Origin: Elmis aenea
Taxonomy: Eukaryota > Arthropoda > Insecta > Coleoptera > Elmidae
Direction: 5' to 3'
DNA: 64,000 bases
Assembly: GCA_947652605.1 (NCBI GenBank)
Contig: OX393577.1
Location: 27,965,466-28,029,465, forward strand
Position 1 is the stretch's first letter, and every line of letters begins with the position of its first letter. The position numbers and the translations under genes are program-made. Below are positions 47,574 through 58,990 of the stretch, piece after piece. Under the pieces are notes generated by a model that was not told the origin of the DNA, made no database searches, and saw only the letters and a program-made list of their open reading frames with translations.

Positions 47574-50500
47574 TCAGCAATTATCACTTGATTCAAGGGA
47601 TTGCTTCCTCCTCAGTCGATATTCCGTAGGTGTTAACATTCCTCGCAGAATTGTGTCAAATGAAACGGTTATTCCTTTCTCACTCATTTTACAGTACATG
47701 TCCCAACACTGCTTTTCCTTTGGATTTTGAAATCTTGCAGTTGAATCTGACTTTTCTTCTGCATTCATACATTCCACTTTATTTTCGTTTTCTGTGGTAA
47801 CGCCATTACTTGAAATGTCATCATTAAACTTGCCTAAGTTATTTGAGTCTTTGTTTTCAATATTAACGCTTATTTTTTCATTATTTCTTTCAGTTTGATC
47901 AGTTTCTTTTTGGGTACTATCGGGTTCTTCGAAACTAAAAACAAAATAATTTCATGAATTTCATTATAATAAATCAGCAACTAATAACAGCCTTATTATT
48001 TATTACAACTTCATGCATTGCTTTAAATTTACCATGGGTATTAAAATCGAAAATGTTTAATTATTATTTTCAAATTATTGTTGATACATTTTAAACACTA
48101 GTTTGAAACTATCAGATTTTAATTTCGTTTATCTAAAACTTAGTTTTTTTAAACTTTCATAATTAAGTATTGTTTTTTTTAACTTTAATGTGTTGTATAT
48201 ACGTTCGTTCTAGAAATTAATAGGTACTTGGGTCGCTCATATACCATACACCATATAATTATTCAGTTTTATTTATTATGTAGAAACCTTTAACACGAAA
48301 ACGCTTAAAATGAAATAATATTCTGGTCCGACAAAATGCTATGTAACTTCATACATTAATTTTCTTTTAACGCGAAACAAAAAAACGCTTAACACGGAAA
48401 GATTTTGCAACTTAAAAGCACAAAAGAAATATAGCGGCCGCCGCGTAGTCACCAATTTATTTATTTATTTTTTTTCATATTGCGTTTGTTTTTATCTGAT
48501 GAAGTTATTGAATACAAATGTTAAAAAATAAACTGCATAAAATTTTAAAGGGATGGAAAAGTTTACGCTGTAGACTCAACCCCTTACGCAACTCTTGGTA
48601 TTTATGCTCGTTGCATTCTAATTGCACATAAAAATTGCATATGACTCACTGGTATGCTATAATTAGTTATCAAGTTACATGTAACTTGTAAAGTTATAGA
48701 GTGCTATTTTTATTCCACATTTCACGAATTTCTCTAGACTTGGCAAATCATAAAAAGGTATTTTTTTAATATTTATTTGTTTATAAAAAGATTTGTGGAT
48801 TTATTATTGTGCAGACTTTAAATAAACCAAGGCTTTAATCAAACGTCTGTAAACCGTGTGTGTCGTACATTGCACCAATGTTCAACCGGTTGATTGATGA
48901 CGTCATTCACCGGTGGATTTATGGTTGCTCGAAAACAGCGGTTTAATGTAAGACGCAAGCGATGGAACCGTGATTGTTTCTAACCTAACTTCACCTGTTG
49001 TCGTATAAGTAAAATGGTTCCTTTCCACGTGAGAGTAAACTACTCTCGATAGCAGCGTCGCCAAGCAGGGCCGTTTCTGGCGGGGGGCGAAAGCGTGCCC
49101 CGCACGTGGGCGGCCGATTTAGAGGGCGGCCAAATGCCGCCCTTGCGGTCTTTAATGTTTCACAAGAATTGAAAATAAAATATTAGTTTGAAAAATGTAA
49201 AAATGATCAAGGATTAAAGATTTCAATCTCATACTATTAAAAAAAAATTGCAAAAACGCGTAAATCACTCTCCAGTTTGCTTATCCCGTAATTTCGACTT
49301 GAGAGTGAAGATTGCGATTAAATTTATGTACTCAATCGGCGGTTGTACACCGTACCGTAGCAATGTAGATAGCAATGCAATTGGGAATGGGACAAGTGCC
49401 AAGGGCGCAAGAGATGGCGCTGAAAATCCCTCTTCTTACACATAATGACAAATTTACAGTCATTCAAACAGTCTGCAACTAATGTGAAAAATTTAATTAT
49501 TGATTTCTCAGAAAATATTATTCTTGATAAAAGTTGGTGCATGGTCTAAAACTAATTATAAGATGAAAAAATTTATAATAAAAAGTCATGGAACACTAAA
49601 TTATAACGATTTTTGAAATATTCGCAGGAGTAAAGTGCCCCTATTTTAGGAGATATAAAACAAAATTATAGGAAAAAGTTATTTAGAATCTCAAAATAAG
49701 GCTGGATTTAAATTTTGAAGGTCAAATTCTAATTTTTATTTTTTAAGAAATTTCAACATCCAAAAAGTCTGCAATAAATGGAAAAGCTTTTATTATCGAT
49801 TTCTCAAAAAATTATATTCTTGATAAACGGTAGTGCATGGTCCAAAACCAATTTTAAATTAAAAAAAGTTTAATAAAGTCATAGGACACTAGATTTTAGG
49901 GATTTTTGAAATATTCGCAAAAGTAAAGTGCTTAAAATTTTGTAATAATTGGAATTTGACCGTCAAAATTTACATCTAGCCTTATTTTAAAATTCTAAAT
50001 AACTTTATTCTACAATTTTTTTTGTATCTCTTAAAATAAAGGCACTTTACTCTTGCAAATATTTCAAAAATCGCTAAAATCTAGCGTCCTATGAATTTTT
50101 ATCAAACTTGTTTTTATCTTAAAATTAGTTTTAGACTATGCACCAACTTTAATGAAGAATAAAATTTTCTGAGAAATCAATAATAAAAAACTTTTCCATT
50201 TGTTGCAAACATTTTGAATGTTAAAATTTCTTAAAAAATAAAATTTTGAATTTGACCATCAATATTTAAATCTAGCCCTATTTTGAGATTCTAAATAACT
50301 TTTTCCTATAAATTGTTTTTGTATCTCATAAAATAAGGGCACTTTGCTCTTGCAAATATTTCAAAAATCCTTAAAATCCAGTGTCCTATGACTTTTTGTT
50401 AAACTTTTTTATCCTAAAATTAGTTTTAGACCATGCACCAACTTTTATCAAAAATAAATTTTTTTGAAAAAATCAATAATAAAAATTTTTCCCATTTGTT

Positions 50501-53500
50501 GCAGACTTGTTGAATGACGCTGTATACATGTTGTTAAATATAATACTTGCAACGATAACTACACTCATATGTTAAATTCTCCATAATGACGTCACGTTTT
50601 GTCGTTATGACAGCGGATAAAAAGGTACCTAACTAAATATCCACTTGCATTTTTGCATGTAACTTTGTTACCATGCAACCGACTTATTTGGTTGTAACTA
50701 AGTAAAAGATTTGACGTTTTGTCAGTTATTATTTGAAGGTTATAATTTATTCGTGTAGTTATCGTACCGAATTACACTCGAGCTTTGTTTTTATCCTGGA
50801 CAAACTTGCTTTTACTAAACTCAAGTTTGGCAGTGTCGCCAAGGATACAGCCAATCGCGAGTTACTCTCAGGGGCTGTATTCTTGGCGACGCTGCTATCG
50901 AGAGTAGTTTACTCTCACGTGGAAAGGCACCATAAGACTGTACGGTAAACAATAATGGCTGCTACCCCTTCCACAATCCACCAGAAAAACACCGAATTCA
51001 AGTTCGGTGGATTAAATGGCTACCGATTACAAGTTAATCTTTTAAACTAGGCAATATCAGCGCCAACTATGCTGCGATTTTGCCTACTTCTAGGGTTAAC
51101 ATGGGTTTTATGCAATCGGGCCTTTAAAGGTTTGGGGTGCCGCATTAAAAAGCAACTAAAGAACAATTGGCTGTTCTTTAGTTGGAAATGTTTAACAATG
51201 AGCGGCCTAGAACAAAATGGGGAACGATGGCTAAAAAATGCAAACATTCATCACACAAATTCTACCAGCTCTTCATATGTTCGGAGTTTAAAATTTTTAG
51301 TAGTGTATTTGTTACGGTCAATGTAAATAATTGGGCATTATTTATAATGCCCGGGCAATTAAAAAAGTGCCCAATGGGATGTGACAAAATGATAAATTAT
51401 ATAGAAAACATTACATTGCTCGGGCATTATGAATAATGCTGGAAATCGAGTGGGAAATTTAAGAAAAATTTTATTCATAATTCTCTACATACAAAAATAA
51501 GACGATATTATATTAAAACAAATTTTTAAATAACTAGTTCGAAATAAAATGAGGAGCAGCGATTGCGCAAAATACTATTTTATGGACATAGAGAGTCAGG
51601 TTAGAGGTCGGTAAAGTTTTTTTTTAAAGCAGCAAAGAACTGAAAACAATCTTGAACTCGTTAAAGCTCAAGATGGTACAAGCGACAAGCCACCGAAAAT
51701 GGTTGCTGATTGGCCAGCGAGAATCACACCATACGCACCTTGCCAAATTGCTGTCAATTAATTAAAGTGACCAGAGAAATAATAGCAGTATTTATAATGA
51801 CCGGGCAATGTAATAAATTATCCTAGATTGTCGTAGACAAATACAAAATTATTAAATTGCCTGATTTTATCGGTCATTATTTATAATGACCAAGCATTAT
51901 GAAAACTGCCCTGAATAATCAAATTGACCGTAACATATTGTTTGCTTTTAATTTTCTATAAACAGAAAAGTATTCTGCACAATTCAATAAACTCAGATAA
52001 AATCTCCTTGCTCCCATATCTTGTGTCGCCCATGGGTTTTCTCGTATCCCTCCACAAACACAAATGTTTATAGAATGCGGCGTTCTCTCCTGTCATAGGG
52101 ACATGCCGAATTGGTTATTGCTCACAAAGGCCCGAATGCACAAAACGACAACGATGGTGTTAAAATACATGTCAATCTCTAAAACTGAGCAATATCAGCT
52201 CCAATTATGCTGCGATTTTGCCTTCTTTTAGGATTAACGTGGTTTAGTCCTAAAGTTAATCCCAGGTCTAGTTTTTATGCAGTTGGGCTTAACACTTTCT
52301 GTGTGTGGCCAGTCATTCTTATTAGCTGTGTACAAATAAAAGCCTGAAACAGTGTCGTTGGGCCATATCCCTATAGTGATTCTCAACTTTTTTAAATTTA
52401 CTAAGCAGTTTTCATTATAGAATTTTTTTCAACAAATGTCAGTGTGCAGATAGGGACAAGAAATCGGCATTGTCACTAGACATTTTTTCTACATTCTCGC
52501 CCGAGCCGCTTGGACGAGGCACTCGGCGAGTGTTGCCTAGACGAGTACTACCTTCAATATTCTCGCCGAGTGGCTCAGGCTCATCATTCTTTCATTCAGT
52601 ATTGTTTTTAAAACTTTTCCAAGATGGATTTAGATTTAGTCGAAGTTGCTACTGCTACTTCTTTATGTGCTATGAGCTATTATAATTATTTAAACATATA
52701 TCACAGCCAAAGACTTCGAAAAAGGAAAATGGGTTTATGCACATCATCCGATCCAGCGCCAGACTTTATGGACACCTTTGTTTTTTTAAATGGCCTCTAA
52801 ATGTGGCCATCAGCGTCTTTTTTTTTAAATTCAGCTTTTGGCAATTTTAAGTCCTCGCTAATTTATCTCGTATCGCTCCAAAAACACATACAACGTTCAA
52901 CTAGCAATAGTGAGAGGGAGAATGTGGATGGGTCACTCGCACTCGCCACTCGCCTCCTTTGACGGCAAGCCAAGCCAAGCGCACCCTCTATAGCAGTGGT
53001 GCCCAACCCGTAGCTCGCGAGCAACGTGTTGCTCGCGACAACTTTTGATGTGTCTCATTTTCTTTAACATATTACAAATTTTTATTGTTTGTGCATTAAA
53101 ACGTTTAAAATTAAAATATTAAAATCAAAATATATTATATGTGGCTCGCCTAAAATTTTTAAAGTCTAAATTGGCTCGAGCCCAGTTAAAGGTTGGGCAC
53201 CACTGCTCTACAGCTACACTCTCGCGCTTAGGCTGACTCGGGTTCACTCGGCGAGAGTGTAGAGCTACCATAAAAATCACAATTTTTGCGCTTTTCGGCG
53301 ACCTTTTTCTTTCAGCTGTCTAAAACCGATGTTTGATAATTTTTAACGCCTTCTACAATTGGAACACACTTGTCCCGCGGAAAACCGGTTGAGGGTCACT
53401 TGGCTAGCGATAGCTGAGTTCCAGTTATATAAATAAACAATGCAACGGAAATTATTTATCAAACATGAAAAGAATAATACTTAATTATGTCTAAACGACA

Positions 53501-53763
53501 AAAATTTTCGATAATGGATACACTGAACGAATATGATTAAAAAAACTTTTGCACAGTTTATAAAATTATTACAGTAAAATTCAATTTATTGCAAATACAA
53601 GTATTTTGTCTATAATAAGCGTAATAGAAAGAATGGTATCGAAGTTGAAAATTTTTAATGGACTTTTTCGTTCTACTTACCTATTTTCTTCCGGGGTTAT
53701 TATTTGTACATGCGATTCACGTATAACAACAACTTTTCTAATTGCAAGTGAATTTTCCATCAT
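47574..53763 (-). CDS. Unrecognised two-exon gene, 147-residue acidic/polar protein
   Basis: Exon 1 (53763-53681) begins with two adjacent Met codons and reads ENSLAIRKVVVIRESHVQ then IITPEEN. It ends at a consensus AG|GTAAGT donor in phase 2. Exon 2 (47934-47574, acceptor TTTTTAG) starts with the single base that completes Ser, then FEEPDSTQKETDQ. A low-complexity Asn/Glu/Ser-rich middle follows. The C-terminal block looks conserved and folded: NPKEKQCWDMYCKMSEKG, then ITVSFDTILRGMLTPTEYR, ending SLESSDNC. No signal peptide or membrane segment. The phase fit supports joining these exons over a 5.7-kb repeat-filled intron, but intermediate exons cannot be excluded. I do not recognise the family. 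The C-terminal block does not look transposon-derived. Confidence 0.58.
47940..49015. other. Intron of the unknown gene, left part
   Basis: AT-rich sequence without recognisable exons or paired repeat ends up to the TIR element at 49020. A short G+C-richer patch at 48850-48960 is unassigned. Confidence 0.4.
49020..50927. mobile_element. DNA element with perfect 46-bp terminal inverted repeats
   Basis: Bases 49020-49065 (starting CCTTTCCACGTGAGAGTAAA) and 50882-50927 are exact inverse copies over 46 bp. An extra outer ATGGT matches after one mismatch. The interior has a GC-rich block at 49066-49145 and the palindrome 49455-50524, with no transposase, so it is non-autonomous. I could not define a target duplication. 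Perfect ends suggest recent movement or conversion. Confidence 0.8.
49455..50524. mobile_element. Four-module foldback element (two direct plus two inverted modules)
   Basis: Ends TACAGTCATTCAAACAGTCT and the inverse ending GAATGACGCTGTA. The module containing TTGATAAA, GTTGGTGCATGGTC and AAAACTAAT occurs at about 49480 and 49770 in one direction and at about 50100 and 50390 inverted, around a centre near 49950. Non-coding; nested in 49020-50927. Confidence 0.75.
51026..51125. repeat. Partial copy of the GGCCCGATTG MITE
   Basis: It contains AAACTAGGCAATATCAGCGCC and ends TTTTATGCAATCGGGCC, the right half of the family at 9953-10788. The left end is missing. Confidence 0.55.
51311..51934. mobile_element. 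TIR element with subterminal ATTATTTATAAT motifs
   Basis: Ends GTTACGGTCAATGTAAATAAT and the inverse ending ATTGACCGTAAC are imperfect inverted repeats. The palindromic word GCATTATTTATAATGC or close variants, with GGGCA/TGCCC next to it, recurs near each end (51336, 51422, 51790, 51880). No transposase; superfamily unclear. Confidence 0.65.
52129..52288. mobile_element. Complete short copy of the GGCCCGA MITE family
   Basis: Begins GGCCCGAATGCACAAAACGA and ends TTTTTATGCAGTTGGGC, with the family interior GCAATATCAGCTCCAATTAT. About 160 bp, non-coding. Confidence 0.6.
52485..53262. repeat. CTCGGCGAG-rich repeat, possible TIR element
   Basis: CTACATTCTCGCCCGAGCC near 52489 and CGGCGAGAGTGTAG near 53250 are imperfect inverse copies, with several CTCGGCGAG and GACGAG words. 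It contains the hAT MITE 52994-53205. Boundaries are approximate. Confidence 0.4.
52994..53205. mobile_element. 212-bp hAT MITE
   Basis: Ends CAGTGGTGCCCAACC and GGTTGGGCACCACTG are perfect inverse copies. Flanks CTCTATAG (52986-52993) and CTCTACAG (53206-53213) match at 7 of 8 positions, a hAT duplication with one later change. GCTCGCGA words repeat near the left end. Confidence 0.82.
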
Positions 53764-54477
53764 GCCTTTACAAACTTACAAAATAGACTTTTAACGAAGT
53801 TCCAAACTATGGTTTTAGTTCCCTTTATCGAATATTTTTTGTTAAAATAATGTTCGTAAGTAATATTGCTATTGGCAAAAATTGCAATATGCGAAACTGT
53901 GTTTCAATATCAGTGTATGAACGTTATCAACGTTAGTCGTACCTATCACGAATATGGAAAACGAATACGTCGATAGTTGAAATTAAGTACCATTACCATA
54001 CCACGAAGTTGCAATTTGCAAATTTGCATCTAATAAAATGTGCAGTTTGTGTGAATGCTGAATTGGGAGCACGGGTCAAAATACTTGTGTGTGACACGAA
54101 ACCCTTATAAGTTATAAGCAATGAATTATTTAGGTTGAATTATTATATTTATATTTATTACGAGATGGTGTGGCACGCCAGAGTTATTACCGGTTTTAAT
54201 TGAAATATCAGGCAACATTTTTTTGTATTATATGTAAGTTAGATGGCCAAGTTACACATAAACTACTAATAATGACAGTCGCACATGAAATTTGGTCAGC
54301 TATAAGAACTTTTATTTAACATGAATGAAAACATGATCAGCTAGCTTGGTTTATGTGTTGATAGAAAGACGGTGTGGTCTACCATGCATTGATGCTGAAT
54401 TCTTAAAAGGTTGGGGTTGCTTGCTGTCAGCAAAAGCTGATGGCATAAAAGCAGGGACGAGTAGTGTAGTCAGAGTT

Positions 54478-54842
54478 GGGAGTCAAGGAGTCGGTGTTTT
54501 TTTTTAAAGAAGTCGGAGTCTGAAGTCGGAAAAACTATGGACTCCCGACTCTTTGATTCAGTCTTTATTTAGGATGAGAACAGAATAAAAACGAAAACAA
54601 AACGAAATTATTAATATCGTTATTTCGTTATTCGGTTAATATTATTAACCAATTTTTTTTAAGGAACGGAAACGGCAACGATTTGTTTATTTTGTTTAAA
54701 AACGGAATAGAAATTGAAAATATTTAATACCGGTTTTCGTAATGTCCTTCAGTGTATTGCATTAATAAAAGGAGTCGGGAGTCGGAGTCGGTTTTAAAAA
54801 ATACCAACTCGGGAGTCGAGTCGGGAAGTCGTTTATTTTTCT
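54478..54842. repeat. GAGTCGG-type simple/degenerate repeat block
   Basis: Irregular tandem GAGTCGGAGTCGG units near 54490-54560 (with inverse copies such as GACTCCCGACTC) and again at 54775-54835, separated by AT-rich DNA. GACGAG near the left and CTCGTCC near the right hint that these are inverted ends of one element; no duplication found. Confidence 0.45.
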
Positions 54843-54869
54843 GCCGATCTCGTCCTTAGCTTTAAAAAT

Positions 54870-57365
54870 GGGGCAAAGTGAATGACAAATGACGCTAAAA
54901 GAACTCAGTATCGACATTTCGCAGAAAAAAGAGCAATTGCAAGCAATAGAATTAAGTAAAAAAATTAATACACTAGAATTTGTTCTTTTAACAATAATAT
55001 GCGATATGAAACAGGTTTAACGTTAACAGCAGATCATTGCAAAATCCGAGTGTTAGAACAGTCTTCAAATTGTGACAGATCTTTATAAAAGTTTTGTAAA
55101 ATTTATAAAGAAGATTGGAGAAGATTTTGAAGATATTAAAAATAAGCCCTAGCATTGTCGAAAACAAAAATATATGAAAAGGATATTCAAAGGTCCAAAT
55201 ACCAAATGAGATTTTATGATCAATCAGAAACGAAGGACAAAATTTTAAATTATTATAATTTTTTAAAATTTTATCTGTATTTGTTTATTGCACCTAGCTA
55301 CTTTAGCCAACCAGCAATTTGTCTTTATGATAGTTCTACTTAAGTTAAGAGTCCACCCGTTGGTGTCTTCTTTTTTTCTTCTGTATTCTTCTTTTCAAGA
55401 ACGACACTTTACACAACCGCACAGTGCTCTGCTTTACACTAACTCGCTAACTCAAACGGCTTGGTCCGTTTAAGCCTTCTCACTAGATGTTGGTGGTCCA
55501 AGAGCTGCAGGGCTTCGGTGTTGATGTGATCATGCAGCCTTTGTTCATGTTTGTTGGCAAAGTTTTGGATTTCTTCGTCGACTGTTGGCATCCTCAGGTC
55601 CCTGTGGAGGTCGACATTCCTCACGTACCACGGGGCGTCCACAATTGCCCGGAGTACCTTATTTTGGAATCGCTGTATTATTTTAATGTTCGTTTTACCA
55701 GCACACCCCCAAAGCTGTATGCCGTAGGTCCATACTGGCTTCAGTATTTGTTTATATATTAGAAGTTTATTTTCAATTGAAAGTTTAGATTTCCTATTCA
55801 TTAGCCAAAATAGTTTTCTATATTTGATGCCTAGCTCTTCACTTTTTTTTTAATGTGTTCTTTCCACTTTAATTTAATGTCCAGGTTCATGCCTAAATAT
55901 TTTGCTGTGTTAGAATGTGGAATTCTGTTGTTGTTTAATACCACTGGCAGGTGTTCTACTAATCTTTTATTTGTGAAATTTACTTGCACTGTTTTGGTTT
56001 CATTTAGTTTGATGCGCCATGTTTTAGTCCATTCGTAGATTTGATTTGTTGCGTTCTGGAGTTTATCTGTTGATTGTTCAATAGTTGTTCCGATGGCTAG
56101 AATTGCGGTATCGTCGGCAAAAGTGGCTACTTTCACATGTTGTGTTTGTGGTATATCAGAAGTGAATAGCAGGTACAGTACTGGGCCAAGGACACTACCT
56201 TGGGGTACTCCGGCTTTGATTTCTTTGAATGTGGAATATTCTTGTTTCACTCGGAAAATTCTATCTGATAGATAGGATTTTAGAATGTCACAATATTGCT
56301 TTGGTAGAGATTTGTTTAGCTTGTGTAGTAGGCCTTCGAAGCATACTCTGTCAAAGGCCTGTGCTACGTCTAGAAATAATGAAGAACAGATCTTTTTTTC
56401 CTCAAGTGCCTTTTCTATTTCGTGTGTTATTCTGTGCACTTGATCGATAGTGGAGTGCTTGGTTCTAAATCCAAATTGGTGTTCAGGTATTAGGTTTTTA
56501 CTGTTTATAATTGGTTTCAGTCTTTTCAATAAGAGTTTTTCAAATAATTTAGATAAGACTGGTAGTAAGGATATTGGTCTATAGGACTTAGCATCATTAG
56601 GTGGTTTCCCAGGTTTGGCTATCATTATGACTTCAGCGACTTTCCACATGTTTGGTACATGCTGCAGTCGGAATGCAGCATTTATTATAATACGTCAGTT
56701 TAACAATAGCTTTGCGTGGTAAATATTTTAATATTTCGCCTGTGATTAATCATACCCTGGTGCTTTTTTAGAGTTAATATTTCCTTTGATTTCCTCGGCT
56801 ACTTCTTTAGGTGTTACCCTCGGTATTTCTTCTAGTTTTCTATTTTCTTCGTTTGTTAGTTCATATCCATGGTCTTCATTTGGTTGGAAGATCATTTCCA
56901 AATGATTAGCAAAGACGTCAGCTTTTTGTTTATTTGATCGTGCCCACTTTCCATTTTAAATGGAAGAGAAAATTTAAAAATTAACGTTTATTACCAATTT
57001 GTGATCAATTAATTTCGTAATTGTTATTTAAAGTATAGTTGAATAAATGAAAGGTTTAAAACATTGTTTGTTGATGATTCTAGTATAGAAATCCAAAATG
57101 TGTCTACAGTGACAAAAGATCAAAAAGAGTTTTATAAAAATAAGATTGATACCGAAAACTTTGATGAAGAAATTGATCATTTTTGCTATTCGCTTTTAAA
57201 AATAATGTAAACTCCTCATGAATTTATAGTTAATGATCATAGGTATATCTTCAACTTTTTCGGATGTTGAGAATTAACCTAACATTACCAATTCGTAATG
57301 CGACTGGTGAACGTGGTTTTTCAGTTTTAAAACGGATTAAAAGTTATCTTTACAGTACATTGATT
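54870..57365 (+). pseudogene. hAT transposase pseudogene (ZMYM-type), split by a LINE and cut by a Harbinger element
   Basis: The left piece (about 54900-55140) reads LQAIELSKKINTLEFVL then KSFVKFIKKIGEDFEDI in scattered frames. The right piece (57270-57360) reads LPIRNATGERGFSVLKRI then KSYLYSTLI, the hAT C-terminal dimerisation motif. Between them lies the antisense LINE (about 55330-56960), and the right piece ends exactly where the Harbinger element starts at 57366. Multiple stops; dead. Confidence 0.62.
55330..56960 (-). mobile_element. Jockey-type non-LTR retrotransposon, 5'-truncated, reverse transcriptase domain
   Basis: The minus-strand reverse transcriptase shows the standard blocks: YRPISLLPVLSKLFEKLL, EHQFGFRTKHSTIDQVH, LFLDVAQAFDRV, AGVPQGSVLGPVLY and the catalytic ATFADDTAI. 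After a frameshift near the A tract at 55841-55852 it continues with PVWTYGIQLWGCAG and QRFQNKVLRAIVDAPWYVRN, the thumb region typical of the jockey clade, ending at 55439. Upstream of 56650 the N-terminal part is frameshifted and carries a stop near 56745. The endonuclease domain is absent, so the copy is 5'-truncated and inactive. Confidence 0.85.
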
Positions 57366-58976
57366 GGGTGGTATGAATAAAACAAGAGTTTATACTCTAA
57401 GTATGTACTCTAAGCATGAGCATAAAGTGAGAGTTTATACTCAGTTTCATAAGAATAAAAACGAGCTAACTTCGAGATGTAAATGCTCCTGTTAATTTGA
57501 GTACACATATATCCTCTTATATACAAACACACGTTTGTTATGATAAATTCTACACAAATTTTGACTAGCAAGTGGTCCTCAGTTTTGCTTACACGTATTA
57601 CTAGTGTCAATCAATAAAGTATCATGAGTGATAGTGAAAAAGAAATTAATAAAAACAATGTTCCTTAAATGGCATTCGTCAAGGTTTTGCGTGATTTTCC
57701 AATTTTGTTTTCGAAGTCACAAATACCTGCTGCAAGATAATCAAAATGTCAAGCTATTGATATCATTAAAAAACAATGGGAGGCCAGTTTTTGGTATTTT
57801 CGTCCTCGTCCTCTGCCATATGCTGAACTGGAATATCGACTAGTTAAAGCTCTGTTAAGTCTAGGTCATTGTTTAAATATTTTGCTATATTATGCAGAAC
57901 GAAACAGCTCGCAATAAGTTTTGGGACTTTTTCAGTGGAAACTCGGACTTTATATTGTACAATTGGAAATCGTTGTTATTATATAACTGACCAAAACATC
58001 TTTCAATTATTACCCGTTCTTTTGTAAACAGGTTGTTATAGGCGTGTTCTTGAGGTGTATTCGGGTTTCTAAAAGAAACCATCAGCCATGGCAGGATAGC
58101 ATATCCCTCATCTCCTAAAAGTAATGCTTGGCTATTTTCAAAAGTATTTCTTGCAATATTATAAATTTCCGAATTGCTCCAAATCCTTGAGTCGTGGACA
58201 GAACCTGCCCATGAGGCGTCTACACTTTTAAACCACTCATCTGCGTTACACGTCGCTTGCACATTAATGCTAGGATATCCTTTTCGATTAATGTATTCAT
58301 CTCCATGTATCGATGTTTTTTTTTTTTAATTCTTACGTGTGTGCAATCAATGAAACCGACGACGCATGGGAAATTATAACGTGATTGCCAATTATGCTTG
58401 GCTTGCATTATATCTGCAACGTTCTGGGGAAATTTTATCCATTGGCCACTTTTTCAATTATTTTATCCCCTACTTCTTGTACAACTTTTGATACTGAAAT
58501 TTGATGCACACCAACATCGTCTCCTACTCCTGCTTGAAATCCAGGATCTCCCACATATTTTAAAAATATTTTCATTTTATCCATCTTGGTTATCGCAACA
58601 CCTCTGCTTTTTCCTGATTCTACATTTAAAAAATGTTTTGCTATCCATTGCACATTCTTTTCAGAAAATTTATATATGGCTTTAAAGTCACGATTGCACG
58701 TACTGTTTCTTGGTTTGTAATATTTTTTACTATCTTTTCACGATACGACTGAGTCTGCTAAGAACCAGACTCCAAATATATCGAGTAGAAACTCGCCTTC
58801 AGGAAGCATAAACTTATTTTATTCATACGAATTGTGAGAACATACTCTAAAAAAATTGTATATAAAAGTATGTGCTCAACCTGAGCATCCGCTTCTAATT
58901 TTTATTATTACGACTTGGAACATTTACTCCATTTTTTTGAGAATAAAGTATGAACTAATTTTTATTCATATCACCC
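57366..58976 (-). mobile_element. PIF/Harbinger element with HARBI1-like transposase
   Basis: Ends GGGTGGTATGAATAAAA and the inverse TTTTATTCATATCACCC are flanked by ATT on each side (57363-57365, 58977-58979). Subterminal AGTATGTACTCTAAGCATGAG-like words recur at both ends. It carries the transposase described separately and is inserted into the hAT pseudogene. Confidence 0.75.
57885..58690 (-). pseudogene. HARBI1-like DDE transposase, frameshifted
   Basis: Minus strand: an N-terminal block with GVHQISVSKVVQEV, then VVGFIDCTHVRI (first catalytic D), INRKGYPSINVQATC, WAGSVHDSRIW (second D), LLGDEGYAILPWLM, and ERVIIERCFGQL (catalytic E). The order and spacing match DDE_Tnp_4/HARBI1 proteins. 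One frameshift is at the A/T run 58316-58326 and another near 58440, so no intact protein is made. All three acidic catalytic residues are still encoded, so the damage looks recent. Confidence 0.82.
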
Positions 58977-58990
58977 ATTGTCTCAACGCA

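Noticed and set aside
55487..56450. Plus-strand frames opposite the LINE
   Set aside because: Shadows of the reverse transcriptase coding strand.
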